This document shows, one piece after another, positions 34,137 through 42,219 of a stretch of 64,000 nt of DNA (positions within the stretch are counted from its first letter, which is position 1; each line of letters opens with the position of its first letter). Under the pieces are notes generated by a model that worked only from the letters and a program-made list of their open reading frames with translations, was not told the DNA's origin and ran no database searches. Source of the stretch: Pseudoalteromonas piratica (lineage in GTDB: Bacteria > Pseudomonadota > Gammaproteobacteria > Enterobacterales > Alteromonadaceae); assembly GCF_000788395.1 (NCBI RefSeq), contig NZ_CP009889.1, positions 1,302,001-1,366,000 of the forward strand. Direction: 5' to 3'. Made by a program: the position numbers and the translations under genes.

Positions 34137-36672
34137 ACGTTTTTCACTCTCTTTTTTATTTTGTGTTACTCCCCTGTTTGCTAATCAAGCTGCGATTGAT
34201 GATCTCGCAGCTAATTTACAGGTTAAATACACTTTAATAGATGCCATGCCAGTGAGCTGTCCTGAAAAGCTAAAAAAATGCTACTTATCTGAGCTGGTAC
34301 TAACTGTACCAAGTGATGCAAGGTACAACGACTTTTCTATCTTTTTTAGCCAGTTAATGCCTATTTATTCGGTTGAATCAGAGCACTTTTCTATCAGCCA
34401 TATTAATGGCGACTTACACAAAATCACCCCAAAAGCGGAGTTTACTGGATTTAATAAAGCAAAAGCTGAATCAATTCGCTTTTATACCAAAGATTCTCAA
34501 ATTACACGCTCTGAATTTATGCCAAATTACATCTTAACCAACAAAGATGCGTCCACAGATATCAGGGCTAGAGTGATAAAAAGTACACAAACTACACTCG
34601 ATGAAGACACTGGGCTCGAACAACAACCTTACCTTGCCCCGTTTAAATCACTTAACCAACTAAGAGTGAGCAAGCATGATAAAACGCCTTGGATGGGAGC
34701 GCAGTATCTTTATCAAACACAAGTCAAACCAACATTGACAAAACCGCCGGTGAGTTTAATTCCAAAACCAACTCATTTAGAGATACACACTCCCAGTAAA
34801 AACGTTGATTTAGCCAAAGGTCTAGCGATTGCGCCAGAACTGGCAAATAATCATGCCCTATCGGCAGCTTTTGCGCGGCTCAGTGCACTCGGTATAAAAG
34901 CAAATGACACAGGTATTAAAACGACGCTAATAATTGATACCTCTCTTGCCAATGAAGCTTATTCGTTGGACATAACCCCTCAATCGATCATTATAACCGC
35001 AAGCAATAACACCGGAGCTTTTTATGGCTTAATGTCAATTGCAGGACTTGTCAGCCTCGATAATTTAGTCGTGCCGAGTCTTAAAATAAATGATGCCCCG
35101 CATTTCGAATTTCGCGGTTTACATCTGGATGTAGCACGAAACTTTCGCTCTAAAGCGTTTATCTTAAACACCTTGTCGCAAATGGCAGTTTACAAACTTA
35201 ATAAGCTGCATTTACATCTCGCTGATGATGAAGGGTGGCGGTTAGCAATTGATGACTTACCCGAACTAACCCAAGTCGGGGGTCATCGTTGTTTTGATTT
35301 GACCGAAACTGAATGCTTATTACCCCAATTAGGCGCTGGCATAGACAAAACTTCGTCAATAAATGGCTTTTACAGTAAAAAAGATTACCAAGAAATCTTA
35401 AAGTTTGCTGCGCTCAATCATATTGAGGTGATCCCATCGCTTGACATGCCCGGGCACTCTCGCGCCGCGGTAAAAGCCATGGATGCGCGCTATCAAAAAT
35501 ACATAACACTAGGCAATAAAGCAAAAGCCGAGGAATACTGGTTAAGTGAACCAAATGACGATACTGTTTATAGCTCTATACAACACTACAATGACAATAC
35601 ACTGAATGTATGTTTGCCGAGTACCTATCGCTTTATTGAAAAAGTAATTGATGAGTTGATAGCAATGCACCAAGAGGTGGGGGTTGAGCTTACAACCTAC
35701 CATATCGGCGCGGATGAAACTGCAGGTGCATGGTTGCAAAGTCCAGCCTGTAATGCACTCAAATCCCAGCAACCTGGTTTAACTTCGTTTAATGGTTACT
35801 TTATTGAAAAGGTGGCAAAAGTCATTGAAAATAAGGGTGTTAAAGTTGCCGCTTGGAATGACGGACTTGGCGATACCAAAGCGACAAATATGCCAACAGC
35901 TGTGCAGTCTAATGGCTGGTCTATGATCACCGAAGGCGGTCATCAAGAAATACATAAACAAGCAAACTTAGGCTGGGATATGGTGTTATCTATTCCAGAA
36001 GTATCTTATTTCGATTTTCCTTACCAAAGTCACCCTGAAGAGCGCGGTAATCACTGGGCTGCACGGGCAATTGATGGTTATAAAGTATTTAGTTTTATGC
36101 CAGAAAATTTACCGGCACATGCCGAAATTTGGCGAACCAAAGAAAATACCAATTTCAATGCGGATGATACGCAACACCGCTTAGCATCAAATGTTAAATT
36201 TAAAGGGATACAAGCGCACCTTTGGAGTGAAATGATACGCTCAGACAAACAAGCAGAATACATGCTTTACCCTCGACTATTGGCGCTCGCTGAGCGGGCA
36301 TGGCACCGCGCTGACTGGCAATTACCTTACGCTGAAAAAGGCCGTGTTTATAATCAATCTAGTGAAACGTTTACTGAGCAAGCTCAGCAAGAAAGAACGC
36401 AAGATTGGCAACGCTTCGCAGCATTAGTTGGCTTTAAAGAAATTCCCAAATTAGCGTCAGAAGGCGTGTTTTATCGTATTCCCACAGTGGCAGCACAAAT
36501 AAAAAATGGCAAATTAGATGCGTTCACGCCCTACCCAGGTTTTGCTATTGAAGCAATGACCAATGAAGGCAAATGGCTACCAATAGATCAAATTCAACAT
36601 GGCAACGAGATTCAATCTGTTAGAGCAAAAAGCGCTGAGCGTGTTGGCCGGAGTTTACCCCTGACAGAATAA
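34129..36672 (+). CDS. GH20 beta-N-acetylhexosaminidase / chitobiase
   Basis: This 847-aa secreted enzyme has a signal peptide (RFSLSFLFCVTPLFA). The N-terminal carbohydrate-binding (CHB_HEX) domain, to about residue 190, is followed by a GH20b linker domain. The catalytic barrel from about 320 opens FEFRGLHLDVARNFRSKAFIL and includes HLADDEGWRL, then PSLDMPGHSRAAV and HIGADETAGAW with the Asp529-Glu530 catalytic pair, as in chitobiase. W-rich blocks (LWSEMIR, LAERAWHRADW) and a small C-terminal beta domain follow. It cleaves GlcNAc from chitobiose and chitin ends, feeding the carrier and kinase of the same operon. The start is GTG 34129, overlapping nagK, so it is translationally coupled. 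Confidence 0.93.
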   Translation: MIKRFSLSFLFCVTPLFANQAAIDDLAANLQVKYTLIDAMPVSCPEKLKKCYLSELVLTVPSDARYNDFSIFFSQLMPIYSVESEHFSISHINGDLHKITPKAEFTGFNKAKAESIRFYTKDSQITRSEFMPNYILTNKDASTDIRARVIKSTQTTLDEDTGLEQQPYLAPFKSLNQLRVSKHDKTPWMGAQYLYQTQVKPTLTKPPVSLIPKPTHLEIHTPSKNVDLAKGLAIAPELANNHALSAAFARLSALGIKANDTGIKTTLIIDTSLANEAYSLDITPQSIIITASNNTGAFYGLMSIAGLVSLDNLVVPSLKINDAPHFEFRGLHLDVARNFRSKAFILNTLSQMAVYKLNKLHLHLADDEGWRLAIDDLPELTQVGGHRCFDLTETECLLPQLGAGIDKTSSINGFYSKKDYQEILKFAALNHIEVIPSLDMPGHSRAAVKAMDARYQKYITLGNKAKAEEYWLSEPNDDTVYSSIQHYNDNTLNVCLPSTYRFIEKVIDELIAMHQEVGVELTTYHIGADETAGAWLQSPACNALKSQQPGLTSFNGYFIEKVAKVIENKGVKVAAWNDGLGDTKATNMPTAVQSNGWSMITEGGHQEIHKQANLGWDMVLSIPEVSYFDFPYQSHPEERGNHWAARAIDGYKVFSFMPENLPAHAEIWRTKENTNFNADDTQHRLASNVKFKGIQAHLWSEMIRSDKQAEYMLYPRLLALAERAWHRADWQLPYAEKGRVYNQSSETFTEQAQQERTQDWQRFAALVGFKEIPKLASEGVFYRIPTVAAQIKNGKLDAFTPYPGFAIEAMTNEGKWLPIDQIQHGNEIQSVRAKSAERVGRSLPLTE

Positions 36673-36683
36673 TCACAGGATTG

Positions 36684-36709
36684 CAGAGTGAGCCTTAAAG
36701 CTCACTCTG
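36684..36709 (+). terminator. Hairpin after the hexosaminidase gene
   Basis: CAGAGTGAGC (36684-36693) pairs perfectly with GCTCACTCTG (36700-36709). It lies 12 bp after the stop of the GH20 gene. No T-run follows, so it may protect the 3' end or act with Rho. The stop codon of the weak minus-strand frame at 36695 lies in its loop. Confidence 0.5.
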
Positions 36710-36898
36710 TATGTGCATAAATCTCAGGCAGCAATTGCCATTTAAGTTAATCTCATAAGTCATATTCTTCGAAAAAAGTCCTTTAGTAAACAACACACCC
36801 AAGTGTTTATCCTTGTTACAACCGTCATACTTATGTGCATAAAGGTATTTAATACTCCAGCATGAAAAAATAAGTCCATTTTTATCATAAATTTTCAC
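36695..36898 (-). CDS. Doubtful small Cys-rich frame, perhaps a 5'-truncated gene
   Basis: A minus-strand frame from GTG 36898 gives 67 residues with Cys at 13, 27, 56 and 57. The same frame stays open about 30 codons further upstream (TCNHCCQYLFAVKIYDKNG) through the operator region but offers no start codon there. The composition reads protein-like, with a Cys-His cluster. The frame has no good ribosome site and ends in the hairpin after the GH20 gene. It may be the tail of a broken gene or chance. Family not recognised. Confidence 0.25.
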   Translation of the reverse strand: MKIYDKNGLIFSCWSIKYLYAHKYDGCNKDKHLGVLFTKGLFSKNMTYEINLNGNCCLRFMHIQSEL

Positions 36899-36910
36899 AG
36901 CAAATAAATA

Positions 36911-36961
36911 TTGACAGCAATGATTACAGGTGTAATCATTAATTGAAATTACATTTGTAAT
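36911..36961 (+). promoter_or_regulatory. Promoter with two BlaI/CopY-like operators
   Basis: A consensus -35 TTGACA (36911-36916) and TAATCA at 36933-36938 (16-bp spacing) are overlapped by TGATTACAGGTGTAATCA (36921-36938), a perfect 8-2-8 palindrome. A second palindrome ATTACATTTGTAAT (36948-36961) follows with its centre 25 bp further on. Both share the TACAnnTGTA core recognised by BlaI/MecI/CopY-type repressors. No such regulator is encoded in this window. Confidence 0.65.
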
Positions 36962-37002
36962 CTTAATGTTTAGTATTTTAAGCTCAATTAAAAGGAATTG
37001 TT

Positions 37003-37443
37003 ATGTCACGCTTTTTCAATATTCGACAAAATAGACCGCAATCGTTATTTCATATTGGGATGATTTCATTTTTTATTTTGTATGTAGCTTTGCTTTCACC
37101 ATCACTGTCAGCAAAGGAAGATAACAGTCAAGCTAGTGCGTCAGTGATTAAACGCGCACTTCCCATATACCCCAAATATGCAATAAAACATAAACTCGAA
37201 GGCAGTGTATTAATTAATTTTAGTATCGAAAAAGACGGAAACGTGTCAGATATCGAGGTAGTTGCATCCGATTTAGATGGCTTATTTGACGGTAATGCCG
37301 TGTTAGCAGTTCAAAAATGGCTTTACACACAACCCAAAAACAAAATCCGAAATAACTATGTTGCGCTTGAATTTGCATTAACAGACATTCCTAACTTATC
37401 TCAATTTAGTCACGTTGAGCGCATTCAAGTAAGGCCTAATTAA
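37003..37443 (+). CDS. Small TonB C-terminal-domain protein under BlaI-like operators
   Basis: This 146-aa protein has a hydrophobic segment at about 18-38 (GMISFFILYVALLSPSLSA), an anchor or signal. A TonB_C domain covers 48-130: ALPIYPKYAIKHKLEGSVLINFSIEKDGNVSDIEVVASD, then FDGNAVLAVQKWLYTQP. There is no Pro-rich spanner, so it cannot bridge the periplasm as a classical TonB. Such short TonB-domain proteins are often linked with BlaR1/M56-type sensor loci. ATG 37003 has AAAGGAA 8 nt upstream. The gene stands alone, with operators at 36921 and 36948 that suggest induction by a cell-wall or metal signal. Confidence 0.78.
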   Translation: MSRFFNIRQNRPQSLFHIGMISFFILYVALLSPSLSAKEDNSQASASVIKRALPIYPKYAIKHKLEGSVLINFSIEKDGNVSDIEVVASDLDGLFDGNAVLAVQKWLYTQPKNKIRNNYVALEFALTDIPNLSQFSHVERIQVRPN

Positions 37444-37489
37444 TGCGTTTGTGGGTGAAATTGTGTTGGCTTTCACCCCAATGTAAAAA

Positions 37490-37789
37490 CTAATCTAATA
37501 CACCTTTAAAAATTAATGGGTATCTGCGGATCCGGATACCTATATAGTCATCCGCTAAAATTTGCTGACAAAATTCATCAATGGTTAGATTGGCTTCAAA
37601 TAACCACTCCATACGCTCCAATGCCAGTAAAAAGCCTTTTTTCAGATATTGTTGATCTTGGTAATCGGCAACATTGGTTTTTACAATGTTTAGTTTTTCA
37701 GGGTTAGCTTTTAATGCTTCAATCACTGACTGTAAGTATTGTTGGTTTTGTGGGTGATGTTTCTCTTTGCGCTGACGGCGTGCTCTCAC
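37490..37789 (-). CDS. Small hypothetical protein, 99 aa
   Basis: This cytosolic protein has a basic start (RARRQRKEKHH) and a helical body (QYLQSVIEALKANPEKLNIVKTNV), ending in IRIRRYPLIFKGVLD. Family not recognised. The start is GTG at 37789, with only GAGA upstream, so start and reality are moderately certain. The composition and codon use are like the neighbours. It lies between the TonB-C gene, with which it is convergent, and the substrate-binding gene upstream on the same strand. Confidence 0.5.
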   Translation of the reverse strand: MRARRQRKEKHHPQNQQYLQSVIEALKANPEKLNIVKTNVADYQDQQYLKKGFLLALERMEWLFEANLTIDEFCQQILADDYIGIRIRRYPLIFKGVLD

Positions 37790-37845
37790 ATTCGTTTTCT
37801 CAATAAGGCTGATGTTTTGTTATAGGGATGAAACAACTAAACAGT

Positions 37846-38586
37846 TTACTCATTGTCGCTTTTTTCTGAAAATAAACTTGAGAAGTTTGCATGATCATAA
37901 TAATCACCATAAATACGCTTGAGTGTTTGCCTTTTATATAATTGTTCAAAAGACGATTCAAAGTGTGCCTTTAATCGATTGCCTTTTTCCGTATTTTGAA
38001 ACGCCAACCAAATTGGCATGCTGCCCATTAATTCAACCGTTTTAAAGATTTTAAGCTGCCTTTCATCCAAGTTGTAAATATGGTCAACAACAACATCAAT
38101 TTTACCTGATTCGAGTAAATCCAAGGCTTTTATGATGTCAGTGAAACGGTATGTTTGACCATGTAATGGTACATAGCGATCATACGCATACTCTTCATAC
38201 CAACCTACTGTTAGCGTTTTAAAATCTTCGCGGTGGCGCAGTTTAGTTGCTCGCGGGTTATAAATTGCAACAACCGGAAATTCGAGGTCAAGATAGTATT
38301 TGGGGTAAACAGTGTTCGCATGTAGAGATTGGTCATCTTTATAGACTCCCACTAATACATCGGCTTTACGATTTAAAAACAAACGCTTAGCACGGGCATA
38401 ACTACCAACATCAAATTCAAGCTGATGTCCGTCAAAACTACGTTTAATTACATCTAGGTAAATCCCAGTGCCATTTGGCTCAGAGAACTCTCGCCAGTGT
38501 GCCGACGCAACTTTTATTGATTCCCCAAAACAGAGAAATGATATGTTTAGTAAAACAGCATACACCAATAAACGAACTAAACGCAT
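37846..38586 (-). CDS. Orphan periplasmic substrate-binding protein (SBP_bac_3 type)
   Basis: This 246-aa protein has a signal peptide (MRLVRLLVYAVLLNISFLCFG). The fold reads as a type 3 solute-binding protein: IKVASAHWREFSEPNGTGIYLDVIKRSF, YARAKRLFLNRKADVLVGVYK, ALDLLESGKIDVVVDHIYNL. ATG 38586 is preferred to the upstream TTG 38610, because it gives the clean signal. No ABC permease or ATPase is nearby, so it may act as a ligand sensor or belong to a distant transporter; amino acids are the usual ligands. Similar orphan proteins occur at 42686 and 53033. Confidence 0.75.
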   Translation of the reverse strand: MRLVRLLVYAVLLNISFLCFGESIKVASAHWREFSEPNGTGIYLDVIKRSFDGHQLEFDVGSYARAKRLFLNRKADVLVGVYKDDQSLHANTVYPKYYLDLEFPVVAIYNPRATKLRHREDFKTLTVGWYEEYAYDRYVPLHGQTYRFTDIIKALDLLESGKIDVVVDHIYNLDERQLKIFKTVELMGSMPIWLAFQNTEKGNRLKAHFESSFEQLYKRQTLKRIYGDYYDHANFSSLFSEKSDNE

Positions 38587-38679
38587 ACTCACTTCTGCCA
38601 CTTTGTTCAAAACACTCTTAGCAAGTATAGATAACGTTTTCTATTTTACCGTGCAACACGTTTACACATACCAAGCCTT

Positions 38680-39282
38680 TTATATTGATTTGGCTTGATA
38701 ACGGGCTAAAAACAAGTCGACTGTTTGTGCAATTAAATAGCTTTCTTGCGCTTCACTTGGCACATCAAAACCATATAAACGCGGATAAAAAATATGAGAT
38801 TTTAACTGATAAACAAATTGTTTTGAGGCAAGTTCTTTATCTTCAACAACCAACTGTTTAGCACTTTGTGCATCTGTTAGAAACTGTTCAAAATAGACAG
38901 CACAACCCACTTTATGAGTACCTATTTGCTTAGCAAAATCGGGCTGTGACATCATGTGCATAAAAGCTATTTTAGCTACTTTTAAAAAAGGAGCTGATTT
39001 AAATAATTCGCACTCTTGCTGCGCGATTGTCATCAATTGTTCTTTTATTGGCTTATCTGTATTAAAAGCAATGTGTTGTGTGCTATTAAGCAACATCATC
39101 ATGCGTTCAATAATGGCTGAGAAGAGCGCGTCTTTGGTATCAAAATGATTGTAAACTGTGCGCTTAGATACGCCGGCTGTTTTCGCCACTTCATCCATGC
39201 TGGTATGCGCAACACCTTTGTCATAAAAAAGTTGTTCCGCAGCATCCAAAATATGTAGCCGTTTTTGCTCAGATAATTTCAT
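38680..39282 (-). CDS. TetR-family repressor, divergent from the metallo-hydrolase
   Basis: This 200-aa protein has an N-terminal TetR helix-turn-helix: RLHILDAAEQLFYDKGVAHTSMDEVAKTAGVSKRTVYNHFDTKDALFSAIIERM (residues about 7-60). The C-terminal part is a helical ligand/dimer domain, with the TetR_C-type CELFKSAPFLKVAKIAFMHMM. ATG 39282 has GAGG 7 nt upstream; an earlier in-frame ATG (39336) lacks one. It diverges from the lipoprotein hydrolase gene at 39407. A perfect 9-1-9 palindrome at 39368-39386 between them is the likely operator. Confidence 0.9.
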   Translation of the reverse strand: MKLSEQKRLHILDAAEQLFYDKGVAHTSMDEVAKTAGVSKRTVYNHFDTKDALFSAIIERMMMLLNSTQHIAFNTDKPIKEQLMTIAQQECELFKSAPFLKVAKIAFMHMMSQPDFAKQIGTHKVGCAVYFEQFLTDAQSAKQLVVEDKELASKQFVYQLKSHIFYPRLYGFDVPSEAQESYLIAQTVDLFLARYQAKSI

Positions 39283-39367
39283 AGCGTCCTCATTGTTTAC
39301 TTTGCATATTTTAAACTGAATCAAAAAAAAGTGCACTAATCAGTTTACTTTTTTAAATTTAGATGCA

Positions 39368-39386
39368 AAACTACACCGTGTAGTTT
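39368..39386. promoter_or_regulatory. Palindromic operator, probably for the adjacent TetR repressor
   Basis: AAACTACACCGTGTAGTTT is a perfect 9-1-9 palindrome between the divergent starts at 39282 and 39407. It is 21 bp upstream of the hydrolase start, where it would overlap the promoter. Size and symmetry suit a TetR dimer pair, so both autoregulation and repression of the hydrolase are likely. Confidence 0.7.
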
Positions 39387-39406
39387 ACTTTTTAGAGTGT
39401 ATAAAA

Positions 39407-40525
39407 GTGATTAAGTGGATTTGTCTAATAATCGTTATTTTATTTATCGGAGCTTGTACTGTGAATAACTCGTTAGCAACTGTCGGCACAACCAAGGTAC
39501 CGACGCAGAGCCATTTTGAAAATGGTAAGTTTTACAATGCTGAACCAATGGAAGCAAATAGTTTTAGTAAAGTCGCTGGTATTTTTGTCAGATTCCTAAT
39601 GGAAAAAAAAGTGGATGCAGCCCCAGAACAAGCACTTCCTATGAACACCCTAACTCGCGAGCAACTTATTGATTTAAACAATGACACTATTCATGTTATC
39701 AAGCTCGGTCACTCATCTATTTTGCTTAAAGTTTATGGCGAATTTTGGTTGTTAGATCCTGTATTTGCAGAAAGGGCATCCCCTTTCCAATTTATGGGCC
39801 CCAAACGATTTCACCCAACACCAATCACTATTGAACAGCTTCCCCCTATCGATAAAGTGCTTATTTCACATAACCATTATGACCATCTTGATAAACACAG
39901 TATCAAGCTGCTCGCCAATAAAACAAAGCAGTTTTTAGTACCTTTGGGTGTTGCAAGCGACCTAGAAAAGTGGGGAATACAACCAAATAAAATTAATGAA
40001 TTTGATTGGTGGCAAGAACAATTAACCCCGTTTGGATTTATTGCTTTTACACCCACTAAACATTTTTCAGGAAGAGCAATTAGCGATGGCAATAAAAGCT
40101 TATGGGGATCTTGGGTTATCTCAGCTAAAGAACACTCTCTCTATTTTAGTGGTGATTCCGGTTACTTCACTGGTTTTAAAGAAATTGGCGAGCGTTACGG
40201 GCCGTTTGATATGACATTCATCGAAACTGGCGCTTACGATAAAGATTGGCCAGATGTACATATGACGCCAGAGCAAAGTGTTCAAGCGCATATTGATTTA
40301 AAAGGCAAAATAATGACCCCTGTTCATAATGGTACTTTCGATTTGGCATTCCATGCATGGTATGAACCTCTCGAACACGTACAGTCAATATCTAACGAAC
40401 AATGGATCCAGCTACATACCCCAATCGTGGGAGAAATCTGGCAACTTGGGCAACCCCATCAAACTCAACGTTGGTGGCAAGCATATATGCCAAAGTACAC
40501 CAGCACGATTATTACTGCAGAATAA
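39407..40525 (+). CDS. Lipoprotein metallo-beta-lactamase-fold hydrolase (NAPE-PLD/RomA-like)
   Basis: This 372-aa protein has a lipoprotein signal (LFIGAC, Cys17). The fold is the MBL branch related to NAPE phospholipase D and RomA: LGHSSILLKVYGEFWLLDPVFAERASPF, then SHNHYDHLD with zinc ligands His155, His157, Asp159 and His160, then YFSGDSGYFTGFKEIGERYGPFDMTFIETGAYD, and MTPVHNGTFDLAFHAWYEPLE with the last His. It probably hydrolyses a phosphodiester or lactone at the cell envelope, but the substrate is unknown. The start is GTG 39407, required to keep the lipobox, with a weak site. It is divergent from and probably repressed by the TetR protein. Confidence 0.85.
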   Translation: MIKWICLIIVILFIGACTVNNSLATVGTTKVPTQSHFENGKFYNAEPMEANSFSKVAGIFVRFLMEKKVDAAPEQALPMNTLTREQLIDLNNDTIHVIKLGHSSILLKVYGEFWLLDPVFAERASPFQFMGPKRFHPTPITIEQLPPIDKVLISHNHYDHLDKHSIKLLANKTKQFLVPLGVASDLEKWGIQPNKINEFDWWQEQLTPFGFIAFTPTKHFSGRAISDGNKSLWGSWVISAKEHSLYFSGDSGYFTGFKEIGERYGPFDMTFIETGAYDKDWPDVHMTPEQSVQAHIDLKGKIMTPVHNGTFDLAFHAWYEPLEHVQSISNEQWIQLHTPIVGEIWQLGQPHQTQRWWQAYMPKYTSTIITAE

Positions 40526-40596
40526 TGAGTTTTTTGGTTTAAATTAAAAACGCTTTTCCAAACCCACTGAAAAAAGAATACTCAGTTACAAATAAT

Positions 40597-40624
40597 GTGG
40601 TGATGACCACTCTGACATCACCAC
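40597..40624 (+). terminator. Hairpin after the hydrolase gene
   Basis: GTGGTGATG (40597-40605) pairs perfectly with CATCACCAC (40616-40624). It lies 72 bp beyond the hydrolase stop, between convergent genes. No T-run follows on either strand, so function as a terminator is not sure. Confidence 0.4.
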
Positions 40625-40737
40625 ACCTCTTTGTTGTTTAACTATTTATCTTGTCACGAAAGTGAACGAAATGAAGGGTATCGTTATGAACCAAGCTAAC
40701 GTCAGCCTCCAAGCGTTTTAAATTGATTCGTGTCAGT

Positions 40738-41166
40738 TTAGTCCATACTGTATTGCTTAAGAATGGCTAACATCTCTTCTGGAATAGGTGATTTTTGACC
40801 GGTTTTCATATTAAACATTACAACATTAGCATAACCCGTTGTACAAATTGCCTGCTGTGATTCACTAAATGCCTCATAACGCATAGTAAATCGGTCACTT
40901 TTAATGTCAGTAATATACGAGCCAATATACAAGGTGTCTGGGAAGGTGACTGGGCGCTTGTACTGTGCGTAAGTATCTCGCAATACTGGGCTGTGAGTAG
41001 GCTCAGATAAGATTGAAAGCAACCCAGTTTGCTTTAGAAAATCGATACGCGCAGTTTCGAAATAACGAAAATAAGAAACGTTGTTAACATGTCCCAATGC
41101 ATCCATCTCACCCCAGACGACATTAATTTTGGTGTGTATTGGAAATTTTTCGAAAAATGACTGCAT
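40738..41166 (-). CDS. Acyl-CoA thioesterase, YbgC/FadM (hotdog) family
   Basis: This 142-aa protein has a single hotdog fold. The opening INVVWGEMDALGHVNNVSYFRYFETARIDFL carries the 4-hydroxybenzoyl-CoA thioesterase signature with Asp in MDALGHVNN. QYKRPVTFPDTLYIGSYITDI and FTMRYEAFSESQQAICTTGYANVVMFN complete the fold. It hydrolyses acyl-CoA thioesters; the precise chain length is unknown. It stands alone, with ATG 41166 after a weak site. Full family length, no oddities. Confidence 0.9.
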   Translation of the reverse strand: MQSFFEKFPIHTKINVVWGEMDALGHVNNVSYFRYFETARIDFLKQTGLLSILSEPTHSPVLRDTYAQYKRPVTFPDTLYIGSYITDIKSDRFTMRYEAFSESQQAICTTGYANVVMFNMKTGQKSPIPEEMLAILKQYSMD

Positions 41167-41279
41167 TATGATGCCTTTATTGTTTAATGTTCTTCGAGCT
41201 TACCAACTCATTGTACCAGTCACAAGTCATAACTGATAAAGCGCGTAAGGCGCTTATTTTAAACGTTATAATTTTATTA

Positions 41280-41684
41280 TTACCAGTTCATAACCGTAAT
41301 TGAGAGCTGCAAAGTGGTGGCAACTGATACCCAAATAAAATAAGGAACCTGCAATAAGGCAATTAATTTGTAATGCGGCCAGATTTTATAACTTAGCCAA
41401 ATAATACTTGCCCAAACAATCACAATATCAATGGCAGCAAGCGTCAAATTTCTAAGGCCGAACTGAATAGGGGTAAACGCAATGTTAGCAACTAGATTAA
41501 CAATAAACGGAATAACTAAAATCCGTGGGATTTTGCCTCTAAGTGCCTGTACAAATACAAATGAAAAGGTTACTAGAATGATCGGGTAAAGGGTTTGCCA
41601 CACAAGCCCGATAAACTGCGGGCTTGGTGTCCAACCAGGTTTTGCTAGTGCGTTATACCAGTCAATAAAATTGCCATATTCCAT
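41280..41684 (-). CDS. TspO/MBR-family membrane protein
   Basis: This 134-aa protein has five membrane helices. Family features are the early WYNALAKPGWTPSPQFIGLVWQTLYPII (Trp/Pro-rich loop and helix 1-2), IQFGLRNLTLAAIDIVIVWASIIWL and a final LIALLQVPYFIWVSVATTLQLSI (the usual PYxxWxxxAxxLN end). TspO proteins bind porphyrins and other tetrapyrroles or sterols and act in stress and haem handling. ATG 41684 is preferred to the in-frame 41753. The presence near the haem cluster is suggestive but not adjacent. Confidence 0.85.
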   Translation of the reverse strand: MEYGNFIDWYNALAKPGWTPSPQFIGLVWQTLYPIILVTFSFVFVQALRGKIPRILVIPFIVNLVANIAFTPIQFGLRNLTLAAIDIVIVWASIIWLSYKIWPHYKLIALLQVPYFIWVSVATTLQLSITVMNW

Positions 41685-41817
41685 AAAAGTTATCTTGTTG
41701 TTATATATACGAGATACCTTTACGTATGGCACGTTTATTGTGATCACCAACAAAACCTAGTGTTCAGGTGCTATCTAACCTTAACAAATAAGAGTTAATG
41801 TTTAATGATCGCTACAA

Positions 41818-42219
41818 TTACTTATTCTTGTTCGGTAACTGAAGAATTAAGCAAATCATCCCAACAATTGCAGTAAGTGCAAACCCAGAAAGTAAAAATG
41901 GGTCAATAAAAATATTGTCGTTAAACTGAAATTTTCCTGAAGAAATCTTTTTCCACCCCATAAAGTGTTGATTACAGGCAACAACAATTCCAAAAATACC
42001 AATCACCAGTGAGATGTATTTAACTATCCAGTGATAGGCAAAGGGCAACAATAATACCCCACCTAAAATACCAATTACGGTTCGTTGAACACGACAATAA
42101 GGACAAATATAGACATTACCTGAAATCTCTAGTGCCCATGCAATTATGCAAAGTGCTATTGCAAATAAACCAATCCAAACGCGTTTGCCAATTAAATAAT
42201 TAATATCAATGTGCTTCAT
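41818..42219 (-). CDS. DsbB-like inner-membrane protein with one CxxC
   Basis: This 133-aa protein has four membrane helices in the DsbB arrangement. The first periplasmic loop has CPYCRVQRTVIGILG (CxxC at about 39-42, with the Q-R pair next to the quinone site). The second loop, where classical DsbB has two cysteines, has only one (VVACNQHF, about 82). It may be a vitamin K epoxide reductase-like or DsbB variant with incomplete relay, possibly taking electrons directly. ATG 42219 is chosen over 42258 because it starts at the first helix. No DsbA is next to it. Confidence 0.65.
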   Translation of the reverse strand: MKHIDINYLIGKRVWIGLFAIALCIIAWALEISGNVYICPYCRVQRTVIGILGGVLLLPFAYHWIVKYISLVIGIFGIVVACNQHFMGWKKISSGKFQFNDNIFIDPFLLSGFALTAIVGMICLILQLPNKNK

